From Gemmatimonadota bacterium (GTDB lineage: Bacteria > Gemmatimonadota > Gemmatimonadetes > Gemmatimonadales > GWC2-71-9), in contig VGVQ01000018.1 in NCBI GenBank assembly GCA_016874005.1, forward strand, positions 23,100-87,099: a stretch of 64,000 nucleotides of DNA, given 5' to 3'. The position numbers were made by a program, and so were the translations under genes. Under the pieces are notes generated by a model. It was not told the origin of the DNA, did no database searches, and saw only the letters and a program-made list of their open reading frames with translations. Of the stretch, positions 1-9,079 are shown piece by piece (within the stretch, counting starts at the first letter, position 1; each line of letters opens with the position of its first letter).

Positions 1-915
1 GTCGCCCACGTGCCGGCCCGTCTCTTGACCGAACCGGCGACCGCCGGCCCGATCGAGCTCGAAGTTGACCTCGGCCCCGTTGGTCAGCGGATCGACTTGG
101 GCCACCGCGTTGACCAGGCTCGCGCCCGTGACGATCGGGGTGTCCTCCAAGGCGTAGAGGAGTCGGTATTGCTCGAGACCGGCGGCCACCGAGTCCTCGG
201 ACCATTTGAAATCGACGCCGCGGGGCCAGAGCCGGCGAATTTCCGGAAGCTTGAGCAAGCTGTCCGCTCGCCTCCAGGCGCCGAGTTTGACGGCATACTC
301 GCCGGGCATCGCGGTCACCCCCGAGGCCCCGGCCCCCTCGATCAGGGTCGAGAGCGCGCCGCCTTTCACGGGGCCCAGCGAATCGGCGGTCTCAGCCTTG
401 GTGGTGTCGCCACCGAGGAGCTCCTGCACCGCGGACGGCTTCTCGGCTCCCCCGACCGCGACGGCCGTGATCCCCATGGCGCGGAGCGCTCGGTCCATCG
501 ACGGGAGGGCTTTGTCGAGTGCCTGGCTCTTGTCGGTGATTCGGAATTCGAGGAAGGCGTTTCGTTGCACGATCGCCATCGCGCGCTCCGGGTCCTTGAG
601 GCCCGGCAACTCGACCACGATTCGATCGTCGCCGACCTTTTGAATCAAGGGCTCGAGCACTCCGAATTCGTCAATCCGCTTTCGGAGCACCGTGAGGGCC
701 AGGTCGATTTCCTTGGCGGGATCCGCCGAGGGCCGCTCGGACTGATCCAGCTCGACGCCAAGATGCATTCCGCCCTGGAGATCGAGGCCGAGGTTGACGA
801 TCGACCCTTCCTGGGTCGGGCTCGTGGTCCGCCTCTTGTTCTGCCAGAGCGACAGGCCAGCGGCCACGATCAGAACCGCGATGACGATGAAGCGGTTGCG
901 CAAGTTGGTGAACAT
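1..915 (-). CDS. secD: Protein translocase subunit SecD, N-terminal part (cut by window edge)
   Basis: SecD works with SecF in the inner membrane and uses the proton gradient to pull secreted proteins out of SecYEG. About 305 residues are visible and the C-terminus lies beyond base 1. One membrane segment (residues about 9-24) is followed by the family signature LGLDLQGGMHLGVEL (42-56), then RIDEFGVLEP and RIVVELPG in the P1 periplasmic region, and a FELDRAGGRRFGQET-like block near the cut end. The ATG at 915 gives a normal SecD N-terminus and lies 26 bases after the ribF stop, so it probably belongs to the same operon. secF, normally next, would lie outside the window. Confidence 0.93.
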   Translation of the reverse strand, partial: MFTNLRNRFIVIAVLIVAAGLSLWQNKRRTTSPTQEGSIVNLGLDLQGGMHLGVELDQSERPSADPAKEIDLALTVLRKRIDEFGVLEPLIQKVGDDRIVVELPGLKDPERAMAIVQRNAFLEFRITDKSQALDKALPSMDRALRAMGITAVAVGGAEKPSAVQELLGGDTTKAETADSLGPVKGGALSTLIEGAGASGVTAMPGEYAVKLGAWRRADSLLKLPEIRRLWPRGVDFKWSEDSVAAGLEQYRLLYALEDTPIVTGASLVNAVAQVDPLTNGAEVNFELDRAGGRRFGQETGRHVGD

Positions 916-941
916 CGTTCCCTACACCGCGTTAGAGGTAC

Positions 942-1847
942 TCACCCGAATGCGGCCCGCGCCGCCCGGGCATCCACTGCCAATTGATCCTGCAACTGCG
1001 CCAGCGAATCGAACCGGCGAATGTCACGAAGCCGTCGGACCCACTCGATCCGCAAGACCCGGCCATAGAGATCACCGGCGAAATCGAACAGGTGCGCCTC
1101 CAGCAACCGGCGGCCATCGCCAATGGTCGGTCGAGTGCCCTGATTGAGCATCCCCAGCGCGACCCCGCCGCCCCATTCGATCTTCGCCGCGTACACCCCG
1201 TCCGGCGGCAGCAACTTCTGATCGGGCGGGACGATGTTCGCGGTCGGCACCCCGATGGCGCGCCCCCGCCGATCGCCCGCAACCACGGTCCCGCTGACCC
1301 GGTATGGCCGTCCCAGCAGCCGGGCCGCCTCGGCCAGATTCCCGAGCCGGACCGCGGCCCGAATCGCACTGCTCGAAATCACTCCGTCCGGACCCGCGAC
1401 AGGTTCCACCAGATCGACCGAAAACCCGTGGCGATCGCCCAGGCTACGGAGGGTCGCCAAGTTCCCGGCCCGTCCCCGGCCAAAATGGTGGTCATGCCCG
1501 ACGACCAGCTCGCGGACGCGGCACCGCTCCACCAGGATCCGCTCGACGAACTCCTCGGCCGACAGGGCGGCCAGGCTCCGGTCGAATGGTAGCACGACCA
1601 GGTAGTCGAGCGCCGTCTCCGCCAGGGCGGCCGACCGTTCTTCGGCCACCGTGAGCCGACCGGGAGCCCGGTCCGGCGCGACGACCGCCAACGGATGCGG
1701 CTCGAACGTCACCAGAACGGACGCTCGCCCAGCAGCCCGAGCCCGGGCAACCAACTCTCCCAAAACCGCCCGATGGCCGCGGTGCACCCCATCGAACGTG
1801 CCGACCGTGGCCACCGCGCCGTTGGGCACTGGCAACCAGCCGGTCAT
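942..1847 (-). CDS. ribF: Bifunctional riboflavin kinase / FAD synthetase
   Basis: Makes FMN from riboflavin and then FAD from FMN and ATP in the cytoplasm. The 301-residue length is normal. The N-terminal FAD synthetase domain has the nucleotidyl-transferase signature GTFDGVHRGH (16-25), a second block VVGHDHHFGRGRAGN and the SSSAIR motif. The C-terminal riboflavin kinase domain (from about 180) has the GVPTANI flavin/ATP-binding motif. The start overlaps the truB stop by 4 bases (ATGA), the common bacterial truB-ribF order, so translation is probably coupled. It contains no CCTAACG word and no oddity. Confidence 0.96.
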   Translation of the reverse strand: MTGWLPVPNGAVATVGTFDGVHRGHRAVLGELVARARAAGRASVLVTFEPHPLAVVAPDRAPGRLTVAEERSAALAETALDYLVVLPFDRSLAALSAEEFVERILVERCRVRELVVGHDHHFGRGRAGNLATLRSLGDRHGFSVDLVEPVAGPDGVISSSAIRAAVRLGNLAEAARLLGRPYRVSGTVVAGDRRGRAIGVPTANIVPPDQKLLPPDGVYAAKIEWGGGVALGMLNQGTRPTIGDGRRLLEAHLFDFAGDLYGRVLRIEWVRRLRDIRRFDSLAQLQDQLAVDARAARAAFG

Positions 1848-2698
1848 CGGGCCCCGCCGAGCACGACCACCGGCTGCCAGCGGCCCTCGCGCGGCTCGGC
1901 CACCGCGATCAGCTCGCCGCCGGCTACCAGGGCAGACGGACCGCTGGCGCCCCCCGTTTCGCCCACCTGGCGCCCTTGCCGCACCGCGGCCGCCTCCTCG
2001 AGCCTGAGGTCGACCCTCATCATCTCGCCGAGCAGCCTGAGCGGCGAGAGCACCGACGCTGCCACGACTTCATCCGGCTGACACCCGTCCTTGGCACGGA
2101 AGCCGCCCACAACCGTTCGCCGCAGTTCGGTCAGGTGGGCTCCGGTCCCGAGCAAGCGACCGAGGTCGCGGGCCAAGGCCCGAACGTACGTTCCCGACCC
2201 GACCTCCACCGAGAACCGAAGGACCGGTGGCCGATACTCGACCAGGTCGAAGCGGTTCACGACCAACGCCACCGGCGCCAGCGGCTCGTCGGTTCCGGCG
2301 CGGGCCCGCCGGTAACTTCGAACCCCGGCGACCGACTTGGCGCTATACCCGGGCGGCACCTGCTCGATCCGGCCGGTCAGCTTGCCAATGGCCCGCACCA
2401 CTTCCTCGCGGCTCGGCCACTCGCCAGCCCAGGGAAGCCCGATCGGCTCGCCGGTTCGGTCGTCGGTCGTCGTCGCGACGCCAAGGCGCGCCTCGGCGTG
2501 GTACTCCTTGGCGGCCGCGCTGACAAACCGGGCCAGTCGGGTCGCCGCCCCGACCACCAGCACCAGGAGACCGGTCGCGAACGGATCGAGGGTCCCGGTG
2601 TGCCCCACGGCGCGGGTCGCGAGCCGTCGCCGAACGATGGCAACGACGTCATGCGAGGTCATCCCTGCCGGCTTGTCGACCAGGACGCCGCCGTTCAG
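1844..2698 (-). CDS. truB: tRNA pseudouridine-55 synthase, probable CTG start
   Basis: Converts U55 in the T loop of tRNAs to pseudouridine. The GHTGTLDPFATGLL block holds the catalytic Asp (residue 38 in the numbering used here). The first ATG (2662) would delete the conserved TruB N-terminus. The frame upstream encodes LNGGVLVDKPAGMTSHD, the expected family motif, and is closed by an in-frame TGA 18 bases before a CTG. That CTG overlaps the rbfA stop (CTGA) and has a perfect AGGAGG seven bases upstream, so I set the start at CTG 2698 (284 residues). Neighbours rbfA and ribF are the usual partners. The function is certain; the non-canonical start is a strong inference. Confidence 0.9.
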   Translation of the reverse strand: MNGGVLVDKPAGMTSHDVVAIVRRRLATRAVGHTGTLDPFATGLLVLVVGAATRLARFVSAAAKEYHAEARLGVATTTDDRTGEPIGLPWAGEWPSREEVVRAIGKLTGRIEQVPPGYSAKSVAGVRSYRRARAGTDEPLAPVALVVNRFDLVEYRPPVLRFSVEVGSGTYVRALARDLGRLLGTGAHLTELRRTVVGGFRAKDGCQPDEVVAASVLSPLRLLGEMMRVDLRLEEAAAVRQGRQVGETGGASGPSALVAGGELIAVAEPREGRWQPVVVLGGAR

Positions 2699-3072
2699 CT
2701 CTCCGCCTCCTCGTCAGGCTCCGACCGGCGGATGTCAGCCAGCAGGGCGTCGATCCTGGCGGCGTGCTCGGCCCCCCGATCCGCGACGAAGCGAAGCTCG
2801 GGCGTCAAGCGGGTGGCCAGCGCCTTGGCCACCCGGCTCCGGAGAAACCCGGCCGCTCGGCCGAGTCTTTCGAGGGCCGCCTCCCGCTCGCTTTCCTCGC
2901 CGTGGACCACCACCGACACCGTGGCGTGCGAGAGGTCGGGACTGACCCGCACCCCGGTGACGGTGACCAGCTTGATCCGCGGGTCCCGCACCTCGGTCAG
3001 CAGGGCTTCCGCGATCACCTGACGGACGACCTCGCCGACTTGGTCGGGTCGCCGCCGCCCCTGAGTTGCCAC
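2695..3072 (-). CDS. rbfA: 30S ribosome-binding factor A
   Basis: A small KH-fold protein that helps 16S rRNA mature and is needed in cold adaptation. The 125-residue length is typical. Recognisable blocks are RRRPDQVGEVVRQVIAEAL at the N-terminus, VRDPRIKLVTVTGVRVSPDLSHA in the core and LTPELRFVAD near the end, followed by a short acidic tail (EPDEEAES). It sits between infB (10 bases upstream) and truB (4-base overlap), the classic infB-rbfA-truB order, so it is co-transcribed with them. Confidence 0.96.
   Translation of the reverse strand: MATQGRRRPDQVGEVVRQVIAEALLTEVRDPRIKLVTVTGVRVSPDLSHATVSVVVHGEESEREAALERLGRAAGFLRSRVAKALATRLTPELRFVADRGAEHAARIDALLADIRRSEPDEEAES
2706..2711 (-). promoter_or_regulatory. 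Shine-Dalgarno AGGAGG that decides the truB CTG start
   Basis: On the minus strand AGGAGG is followed by seven bases and then CTG, which overlaps the rbfA stop codon. It lies inside the 3' end of rbfA. No ATG, GTG or TTG is at a usable distance in any frame that gives TruB its conserved N-terminus. Confidence 0.7.
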
Positions 3073-3082
3073 CGGTCCTCCG

Positions 3083-5965
3083 TTAGGCGCCCGGCGTCGC
3101 CGCCGAACCAGCCAGCGACCGCTTCACCTCGTCGACCCGGAAGGCCTCGATCCGGTCGCCGACCTTGACGTCGTTGAAGTTCTCGATCCCGATGCCGCAC
3201 TCGAGCCCTTCCTTCACTTCCTTGACGTCGTCCTTGAAGCGCTTGAGGCTCGAGAGGCTGCCGGTGTAGACCGTCTTGCCGTCTCGGACCACCCGAGCCT
3301 TCGCGGTCCGAACGATGGTGCCCGCTCGGACCGTGCAGCCCGCGATCGTCCCCACCTTGCTGACCTTGAAGGTCTCGAGCACCTCGGCTTCGCCCAGGAT
3401 GGTTTCTTTCTCCTCGGGCTTGAGCAACCCTTCGAGGGCGTTCTTGACGTCCTCGACGGCCTCGTAAATGATCCGGTAGGTGCGGACATCCACCTGCTCC
3501 CGATCGGCCGTTGCCCGGGCGTTGGCGTCCGGACGGACGTGGAAGCCGAGGATGATCGCTCCCGATGCCTTGGCCAGCAGCACGTCGCTCTCGGTGATCG
3601 CGCCGACCCCGCGGTGAACCACCTCGACCCGCACCTCGGCGGTGCTGAGTTGGGCCAGCGCGTCGGCGAGCGCCTCGGCCGGACCACCCTGGTCCGCCTT
3701 GATGATGATCTTGAGCTGGGTGGCCTGACCGGCTTGCAGCTGCCGGCTGATATCCTCGAGGGAGGCGCCCCGCATGCTGCGGCGGTTCTGTGCCTCCCGC
3801 TCGAGCCGTTGTCGTTTCTGGGCGATTTCCCGCGCCTCGATGGCATCGGCGACGCTCAAGAACGCGTCGCCGGCGTCAGGCACGCCGCTGAACCCGAGGA
3901 CCCGAACCGGCGTCGACGGACCGGCCTCCTTGACCGCCTTGCCCCGCTCGTCGGTCATCGCCCGGACCCGGCCGGAGAACTTGCCGCAAATGAAGTTGTC
4001 GCCCACCCGAAGGGTGCCCCGCTGCACCAGCACGGTCGCGAGGGGACCCTTCCCGGCGTCGAGGGTGGCCTCGAGCACGGTGCCGTTCCCGGGCGCCCCG
4101 GGATTGGCCTTGAGGTCGAGGATCTCGGCCTGGAGGAGGACCTGGTCGAGCAGGGCGTCGATCCCGGTCCCCTTCTTGGCGGAAATCGGGGCCGCGAGCA
4201 CCTTGCCACCGAACTCCTCGAGGACCACTTGGTGCTGGAGGAGGTCCTGTTTGACCTTCGCCACGTTCGCGGTGGGCAGGTCGATCTTGTTGATCGCGAC
4301 GATGATCGGGACGCCGGCATTCTTCGCGTGGCTGATCGCCTCGATCGTCTGCGGCATGATCTGGTCGTCGGCGGCAATCACCAGCACCACGATGTCGGTG
4401 ACCTGCGCCCCACGGGCCCGCATGGCCGTGAAGGCCTGGTGACCGGGGGTATCGAGGAAGGTGATGTCGCGATCGCCCGGCAAGGATACGTGATAGGCAC
4501 CGATGTGCTGAGTGATCCCACCGGCCTCGCCCGCCACGACGTTGGCCTTCCGGATGTAGTCCAGAAGCGACGTCTTGCCGTGGTCGACGTGACCCATGAT
4601 GGTGACGACCGGGGGACGGGACCGCAGATCGGCCACGTCGTCCGCGGCCGGGGTGGCCACTTCGGCCGCGTACTCCTCCTCCTTGACGGCCTGGAAACCG
4701 AACTCGGATGCGATCAACTCGATCTGATCGAAGTCGAGACGTTGATTGACGGTGACCATCATCCCCAGTTCCTTGAACGCAAACTGGACGATCTGAGTCG
4801 CCGGGATCTTCATCGCTTCGGCGAGTTCCGAGACCGACACGAACTCGTTCACCCGAATCCGGGTCTTCTCACGCTCCCGCTCCTCGGCGGTCCGGCTGGC
4901 CAGCAGATCGCGATAGCTGGGCTCGTCGGCGCGCCGCTTTCGGGGCCCGCCCTTCATGCCGGCGAGGGTCTTCAGGATGTTCGCCTGCACGGCATCCTGG
5001 TCGACGTAATTCTTCCGACTCTTCTTGCCCTTCTTTCGACCCCCAGCCGCCCGGGAGGGCGCGTCCGGCCCAAAGACCCTGGTCGGAGCGGCGGCACCCG
5101 GTGCCCCGGGCCGATTGAACCCAGGTCGGCCAGGAGGCCCGCCGGGGCGCTGACCGCCCCAGCCTTGCCCCGGACGCGGAGGGCCGCCGGTGCGGTTGGG
5201 AGGACCGCCGCGGCTTCCGGGGGGCCCGCCAGGCCGGGGGCCGCCCGGCCGGGGACCGCCGGGCCGGTCGCCCGGACGATCACGGCTCGGCTGGCCCGCC
5301 GCCGAACTGAACACCGGCCGGGGACCGACCGGTGTCCGGGGAACCCTGGGCGGAATGAACGGCGTCCGGCGGACCTGCGGCCCGGTTTGGCCTTCGGCCG
5401 CGGCGGGCAAGGTCGGCCGCGGAGGAATGGGCCGGAGCGGCGGCGGCGGCGGCGGTGGCTCCGCTGCCGGCGGCTCTTCGGCGACGGGTTCCTCGACTGG
5501 CAGGGGCGGGAGGTCCTTGAACAGCGCCCTGGCGCGTTCCTCGATGGTCGGCATCGGGGTCCCGGGCGCCGTGGGCGCTTCGGCCTTCTCGAACAGGGGC
5601 TTGTCGAGATCGAACGCGGGCGCTTCGGCAGCGGCCTTCTGGGCCTCGGCCTCGGCGGCGAGCGCTTCCGACTCGGCGACCTCGGCCGCGGTGCGCCGGC
5701 GCTTGGTCGGACGGGCCTCTTCCGTCGGCGCCGGGGCAGGCTCGGCCTTGGCGGCCCGCCGCTTGGTCTTCTTTGGTTCGGCTTCCGCCGCCGCGTGTTT
5801 GCGTTTCTCACGCTCCCAGCGGAGCCGAACCGCGGCGACCTGCGCGTCCTCGAGCGGGGACTGAGCACCCCGCACCGTCAGGTGCATGTCCTTGAGCAAA
5901 CTCAAGAGTTGTTCGGTCGCAACGCCGAACTCGGTCGCCAACTCGTGCACTCTAGTCTTGACCAC
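3083..5965 (-). CDS. infB: Translation initiation factor IF-2
   Basis: GTPase that brings fMet-tRNA to the 30S subunit and promotes subunit joining. It is 960 residues long. An N-terminal IF2_N subdomain ([14 protein letters not shown]) is followed by a long low-complexity Ala/Lys/Glu linker and then a Pro/Gly/Arg-rich linker. A second IF2_N domain leads into the G domain, with P-loop GHVDHGKT near residue 458, DTPGH, and NKID near 558. EF-Tu-like domains and the C-terminal tRNA-binding domain follow. It overlaps the L7Ae-like gene upstream by 14 bases. The stop codon TAA is part of a CCTAACG word. Confidence 0.98.
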   Translation of the reverse strand: MVKTRVHELATEFGVATEQLLSLLKDMHLTVRGAQSPLEDAQVAAVRLRWEREKRKHAAAEAEPKKTKRRAAKAEPAPAPTEEARPTKRRRTAAEVAESEALAAEAEAQKAAAEAPAFDLDKPLFEKAEAPTAPGTPMPTIEERARALFKDLPPLPVEEPVAEEPPAAEPPPPPPPLRPIPPRPTLPAAAEGQTGPQVRRTPFIPPRVPRTPVGPRPVFSSAAGQPSRDRPGDRPGGPRPGGPRPGGPPGSRGGPPNRTGGPPRPGQGWGGQRPGGPPGRPGFNRPGAPGAAAPTRVFGPDAPSRAAGGRKKGKKSRKNYVDQDAVQANILKTLAGMKGGPRKRRADEPSYRDLLASRTAEEREREKTRIRVNEFVSVSELAEAMKIPATQIVQFAFKELGMMVTVNQRLDFDQIELIASEFGFQAVKEEEYAAEVATPAADDVADLRSRPPVVTIMGHVDHGKTSLLDYIRKANVVAGEAGGITQHIGAYHVSLPGDRDITFLDTPGHQAFTAMRARGAQVTDIVVLVIAADDQIMPQTIEAISHAKNAGVPIIVAINKIDLPTANVAKVKQDLLQHQVVLEEFGGKVLAAPISAKKGTGIDALLDQVLLQAEILDLKANPGAPGNGTVLEATLDAGKGPLATVLVQRGTLRVGDNFICGKFSGRVRAMTDERGKAVKEAGPSTPVRVLGFSGVPDAGDAFLSVADAIEAREIAQKRQRLEREAQNRRSMRGASLEDISRQLQAGQATQLKIIIKADQGGPAEALADALAQLSTAEVRVEVVHRGVGAITESDVLLAKASGAIILGFHVRPDANARATADREQVDVRTYRIIYEAVEDVKNALEGLLKPEEKETILGEAEVLETFKVSKVGTIAGCTVRAGTIVRTAKARVVRDGKTVYTGSLSSLKRFKDDVKEVKEGLECGIGIENFNDVKVGDRIEAFRVDEVKRSLAGSAATPGA

Positions 5966-6284
5966 TCACCCCTCCATCCGACCCTGCTTCGCGCGCGGTT
6001 CGGAGGGCTCCCTCCGCCAGCGCCTGATCCTTGATACCGACCACCATCACCGGCGGTTTGCCCAGCCGAGCCCCGAGTTCCTGGGCCGTCGGGCCGGCCA
6101 ACCGCGGGACCTTCCTGGCCGTAGCGAGGCGAACCGTCTTTTCGATGGCCCGTTGGCTGGCATCGCGCGCGACCACGACCGCGCGGCACTCATCCGCCTG
6201 GAGCGCTCGCCGGACGGCTTCGACGCCGATGATCACATGGCCGGCCCGCAGGCCGAGGCCGAGAAGGCCAATGAGGCCGGTCAT
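5952..6284 (-). CDS. L7Ae/L30e-like RNA-binding protein (YlxQ type)
   Basis: A 110-residue protein of the L7Ae/L30e/S12e/Gadd45 fold, which binds kink-turn-like RNA. Supporting blocks are GLRAGHVIIGVEAVRRAL at the N-terminus and VVVARDASQRAIEKT, the ribosomal L7Ae-type signature, followed by VPRL and a Gly-rich end. Its place between nusA (5 bases) and infB (14-base overlap) matches the YlxQ position of other bacteria. In many of those genomes a YlxR (DUF448) gene also lies here; none is seen. The exact RNA target is not known from sequence. Confidence 0.82.
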   Translation of the reverse strand: MTGLIGLLGLGLRAGHVIIGVEAVRRALQADECRAVVVARDASQRAIEKTVRLATARKVPRLAGPTAQELGARLGKPPVMVVGIKDQALAEGALRTAREAGSDGGVSGQD

Positions 6285-6289
6285 CAGGG

Positions 6290-7603
6290 TCAGGCCGCGT
6301 CCTCACCCGGGTTGTCAGCCGTCAGGTCCGCCAAGAAGGCAAGCAATTCTTCGGTCGACTCCGGCGTCATCCCGGCGATCTTGACCACGTCCTCGCGCTC
6401 GAGATCCAGGATGTCGTTCAGGGTCTTGAACCCCGCGTTGCCTAACGCGGCGACGACCTCCGGGGACAGTCCCTTGAGTTCCGAGAGCTGCACGTGGCTC
6501 ACGATCTCGTCCTCGAGCGGGGGCGGCGCGAAGAGGGGGCCCTCGCCGCCTCGTTCCATCCACTCCCGGCTCGAGTACAGATCGATCTTCCATCCGGTCA
6601 ATTCTGACGCCAGTCGGACGTTTTGGCCGTTCTTTCCGATGGCCAAGGAGAGCTGGTCCTCGTCGACGACCGCCTGAATGGTCTTGGACTCCGGGTCCGA
6701 GAAGACCTTGGCGACCCGGGCGGGCGCCAGGGCCAGCCGGGCAAACCGTTCCGGGTCCGGCGACCACGGGACGATATCGATTCGTTCACCAGACAGCTCG
6801 TTGACGACGGCCTGGACCCGGGAACCCTTGAGCCCGACGCAGGCCCCGACGGGGTCGACCGCATCGTCCTTGGAAATCACCGCGACTTTGGTGCGGCTCC
6901 CGACCTCGCGGGCGATCGCCCGAATCTCGACCACGTCCTGGGCGATTTCAGGCACCTCGAGCCGGAACAGCGCCGCGACGAACATCGGATCGCCCCGAGA
7001 AAGCACCAGCCGAGGCCCCTTGGGGGTTTCCTCGAGCCGCTTCAAGACGGCCCGAATGGTGTCGCCTTGGTGGAAATGCTCCCGGTGGTTCTGCTCCCGG
7101 TAGGGGATGATCGCCTCGGCCTCTTTGAACTTGGCCAGCATCAGAACCAGCTTGCCGCGCTCGATCTGCTGTACTTCGCCGGAGAGCAGTTCGCCGACTT
7201 TGTCGCCGAATTCTTCCCGGATCTTGGTGCGCTCGCCCTCTCTGACCCGCTGGATGATCCGCTGTTTCGCCGCCTGCACCGCGAGCCGTCCGAAGTCGCT
7301 GAAGGGAACCTCTTCCTCGAGCACGTCGCCCGCCTGGAAATCGGGGTCTTCGTACTGGGCGTCCTCGATCGAGATCTGACAACTCGAGTCATCGACTGCC
7401 TCGACCACCGTCCGCAGCCGCGACACCTTGATGGTACCCTGCAGCTCGTCGACGGACAGCTCGAACTTGACGTTGGGGCCGAACTTCCGGACCAGGGCCG
7501 CGTGAATACCATCTTTGAGCAGGTCGAGCAGATCGGAGCGGTCCAACTGCTTCGAGTTGGTCAACTCGCGAAACGCGGCCAACATCTCCGGTGAACCCGC
7601 CAT
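6290..7603 (-). CDS. nusA: Transcription termination/antitermination factor NusA
   Basis: Binds RNA polymerase and nascent RNA and controls pausing, termination and antitermination. An open frame continues upstream, but the ATG at 7603 starts the normal N-terminus (MAGSPEMLAAFRELTN) and has AGGAGG nine bases before it, giving 437 residues. Order: N-terminal RNAP-binding domain (1-130), S1 domain, KH1 and KH2 (VGLKGSRVQAVVNEL; LAIGKNGQNVRLASELTGWKID), and one helix-hairpin-helix region at the C-terminus. rimP, usually just upstream, is absent; an intrinsic terminator and lipoprotein gene lie there instead. One TTA codon (Ala-Leu-Gly) sits in a CGTTAGG word. Confidence 0.97.
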   Translation of the reverse strand: MAGSPEMLAAFRELTNSKQLDRSDLLDLLKDGIHAALVRKFGPNVKFELSVDELQGTIKVSRLRTVVEAVDDSSCQISIEDAQYEDPDFQAGDVLEEEVPFSDFGRLAVQAAKQRIIQRVREGERTKIREEFGDKVGELLSGEVQQIERGKLVLMLAKFKEAEAIIPYREQNHREHFHQGDTIRAVLKRLEETPKGPRLVLSRGDPMFVAALFRLEVPEIAQDVVEIRAIAREVGSRTKVAVISKDDAVDPVGACVGLKGSRVQAVVNELSGERIDIVPWSPDPERFARLALAPARVAKVFSDPESKTIQAVVDEDQLSLAIGKNGQNVRLASELTGWKIDLYSSREWMERGGEGPLFAPPPLEDEIVSHVQLSELKGLSPEVVAALGNAGFKTLNDILDLEREDVVKIAGMTPESTEELLAFLADLTADNPGEDAA

Positions 7604-7944
7604 ACACCTATCCCTCCTGACACGGTGCCGCGTCCTTCGCGCCACCCGAGACCGCCCCGTCCGGGGCCATTCGATTGGGGTTGGATTGAGGATTGCGGGG
7701 CCAACGAACGCCAACCCCAGTGTTAGGAGGTCCGGCCGACGCGTCCCCAGCGGAGGGGACGTCCAACCTGCCGGCACCGAAAACAAAAATGTGGGGGAGC
7801 GCCCCACATCGCCGAACTACCGCCCCACCGCTCCGAATGGCCAAAGCTACCCCAGGCAAGCCGGAAGGTCAATCCAGGCCCCGCCTTACCGGCCCCCGGG
7901 CCGGCTCTCCGACTACCCCCTCAAAAAGGACCCTCCGCCGCCGC
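7604..7944 (-). other. 341-base gap: nusA leader region with terminator and hairpin
   Basis: No coding sequence that I can support. Reading on the minus strand it holds, in order, a CCGGCCC/GGGCCGG palindrome (about 7890-7905), an intrinsic terminator (7781-7809), a 7-bp hairpin CGTCCCC/GGGGACG (7742-7761), a CCTAACA word near 7722-7728 and the nusA Shine-Dalgarno. No convincing -35/-10 pair for nusA was found between the terminator and the gene. The nusA promoter should be in the last 175 bases, unless the operon is fed by read-through past the terminator. Confidence 0.5.
7781..7809 (-). terminator. Intrinsic terminator upstream of nusA
   Basis: On the minus strand a perfect 8-bp stem ATGTGGGG/CCCCACAT with a 5-base loop is followed directly by TTTTTGTTT. 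It ends transcripts from murA-pgeF-lipoprotein, or acts as an attenuator in a long nusA leader. Confidence 0.75.
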
Positions 7945-8316
7945 TCAGTTGCGGCCCGAGGCAACGACGACGACGATGGACTCGGTCGAGGTGTTACCGG
8001 CGAGGTCCTTCGCCTCGGCCCGCAGCACGTGCGGCCCGTCAGCGACGGACGCCGTGTTCCACACAGTCTGGTAGGGGGGCACGAAGTCGTTGAGCAACAG
8101 GGTCCCGTCGGCGAATAACTTCACCACGTCGATGCCTCCGGCGTCTTGAGCCACCGCCTGGAAGGGGACCAGGCCGAACACGGTATCCCCTTGTCTTGGA
8201 GAAGTGATCCGGAGAATCGGACTGTCGAGGTCCGATTGCTCGTTGACATCGCCGAAGCACCCCGCGGCTCCGGTCGCCACTGCGGCCAACCAAAGCCACG
8301 CCGATCGCCCTCTCAT
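7945..8316 (-). CDS. Small Ig-like-domain lipoprotein
   Basis: A 123-residue secreted protein. The N-terminus has a basic start, a hydrophobic stretch and GAAGC, a lipobox-like site with Cys at about residue 20, so it is probably anchored to a membrane by lipid. The rest looks like one bacterial Ig-like (Big) domain: RITSPRQGDTVFGLVPFQAVAQDAGG, then the typical ending VLRAEAKDLAGNTSTESI. The ligand or partner is unknown. It lies 16 bases downstream of pgeF in the same direction and is followed by a terminator, so it is the last gene of the murA unit. Confidence 0.7.
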   Translation of the reverse strand: MRGRSAWLWLAAVATGAAGCFGDVNEQSDLDSPILRITSPRQGDTVFGLVPFQAVAQDAGGIDVVKLFADGTLLLNDFVPPYQTVWNTASVADGPHVLRAEAKDLAGNTSTESIVVVVASGRN

Positions 8317-8332
8317 ACCGCCGCCTCCCCTA

Positions 8333-9079
8333 TCACGCTGCCAATCCGAGAAAAGCTAGCATCCTGCCGTCCGTTCCGCCCGAGCCGCGGTGGCTCATGA
8401 AGCGCTCTCGCATGTGAGCGCTGCAATGGGAAGACACGGTGACGGTCCTGACCCCCGCCCGGGTGGCCTGGTCGGCCAGCACCTGGCGGAGATCGACGAA
8501 CAGTGGGCCGGCTCCCGTCACCGGCTGGCCGCAGGCAGCGACCACCTCGGCTCCCACCTGATAGCAGGCGCCGCAGATACCCACCCCACAGTGGAGGAGG
8601 AGGTCGGCTGGGCGGCTGCCGCGGGACCGAAGCAGGTCGAGGCCGGCACTCAGGATCCCCGCGGCGGTGCCGCGCCACCCAGCGTGCAGCAACGCCACGG
8701 CCCGGCGAACGGGGTCGAAAAGGTATACCGGAACGCAGTCCGCCGAGGACACCCCGAGCAGCAGCCCACTGGTGGCCGCGGCGTGGCCATCGATCGCGGG
8801 CACGATCCGCAGGCCCGCGGCCGCTTGGTGCCACTCCACCACGGTCCCGTGGACCTGGCGCCCGACCACGAGTCCGGAACATCCGGTGGCCTCGAGCAGC
8901 CGCTGATATCGCTCGAGGGTCGGACCGACGGGCTGCAAACCGCCGAGGCCCAGGTCGAACGGCTTGGTGGCCTCTCCGCGAGTCGTAATCCCGGCGACGA
9001 CCCCGTGGCTGTCCCACCCCGGAACGACCAGCGAGGGAACGTCGAACGGACCCGCGACCTCGTCGAGCGCCTCAATCAT
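8333..9079 (-). CDS. pgeF: Peptidoglycan editing factor PgeF / YfiH-type laccase-domain protein
   Basis: Family enzymes remove mis-inserted amino acids from UDP-MurNAc peptides; older annotations call them polyphenol oxidases. The 248-residue length is normal. Metal-site motifs are present: VVGRQVHG, SADCVPVYL, LHAGWRG, and the C-terminal CGVGICGACYQVG block. The frame is open further upstream inside murA, but the ATG at 9079 gives the expected N-terminus and overlaps the murA end by 8 bases. Pairing with murA supports a role in cell-wall precursor quality control. Confidence 0.88.
   Translation of the reverse strand: MIEALDEVAGPFDVPSLVVPGWDSHGVVAGITTRGEATKPFDLGLGGLQPVGPTLERYQRLLEATGCSGLVVGRQVHGTVVEWHQAAAGLRIVPAIDGHAAATSGLLLGVSSADCVPVYLFDPVRRAVALLHAGWRGTAAGILSAGLDLLRSRGSRPADLLLHCGVGICGACYQVGAEVVAACGQPVTGAGPLFVDLRQVLADQATRAGVRTVTVSSHCSAHMRERFMSHRGSGGTDGRMLAFLGLAA

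Noticed and set aside
5210..5280. Tandem-like Pro-Gly-Gly repeats in infB as a DNA repeat element
   Set aside because: They encode the flexible, low-complexity linker common in IF-2 of high-GC bacteria and are not exact DNA repeats.
3539..6034. Very long plus-strand open frame (831 codons) opposite infB
   Set aside because: It is the antisense shadow of infB. High third-position GC keeps stops rare on the other strand; the translation is Arg/Gly/Pro-rich without domains.
7890..7905. CCGGCCC/GGGCCGG palindrome as a second terminator
   Set aside because: Stem of 7 bp with a 2-base loop and no T run. The real terminator lies 90 bases further on the minus strand.
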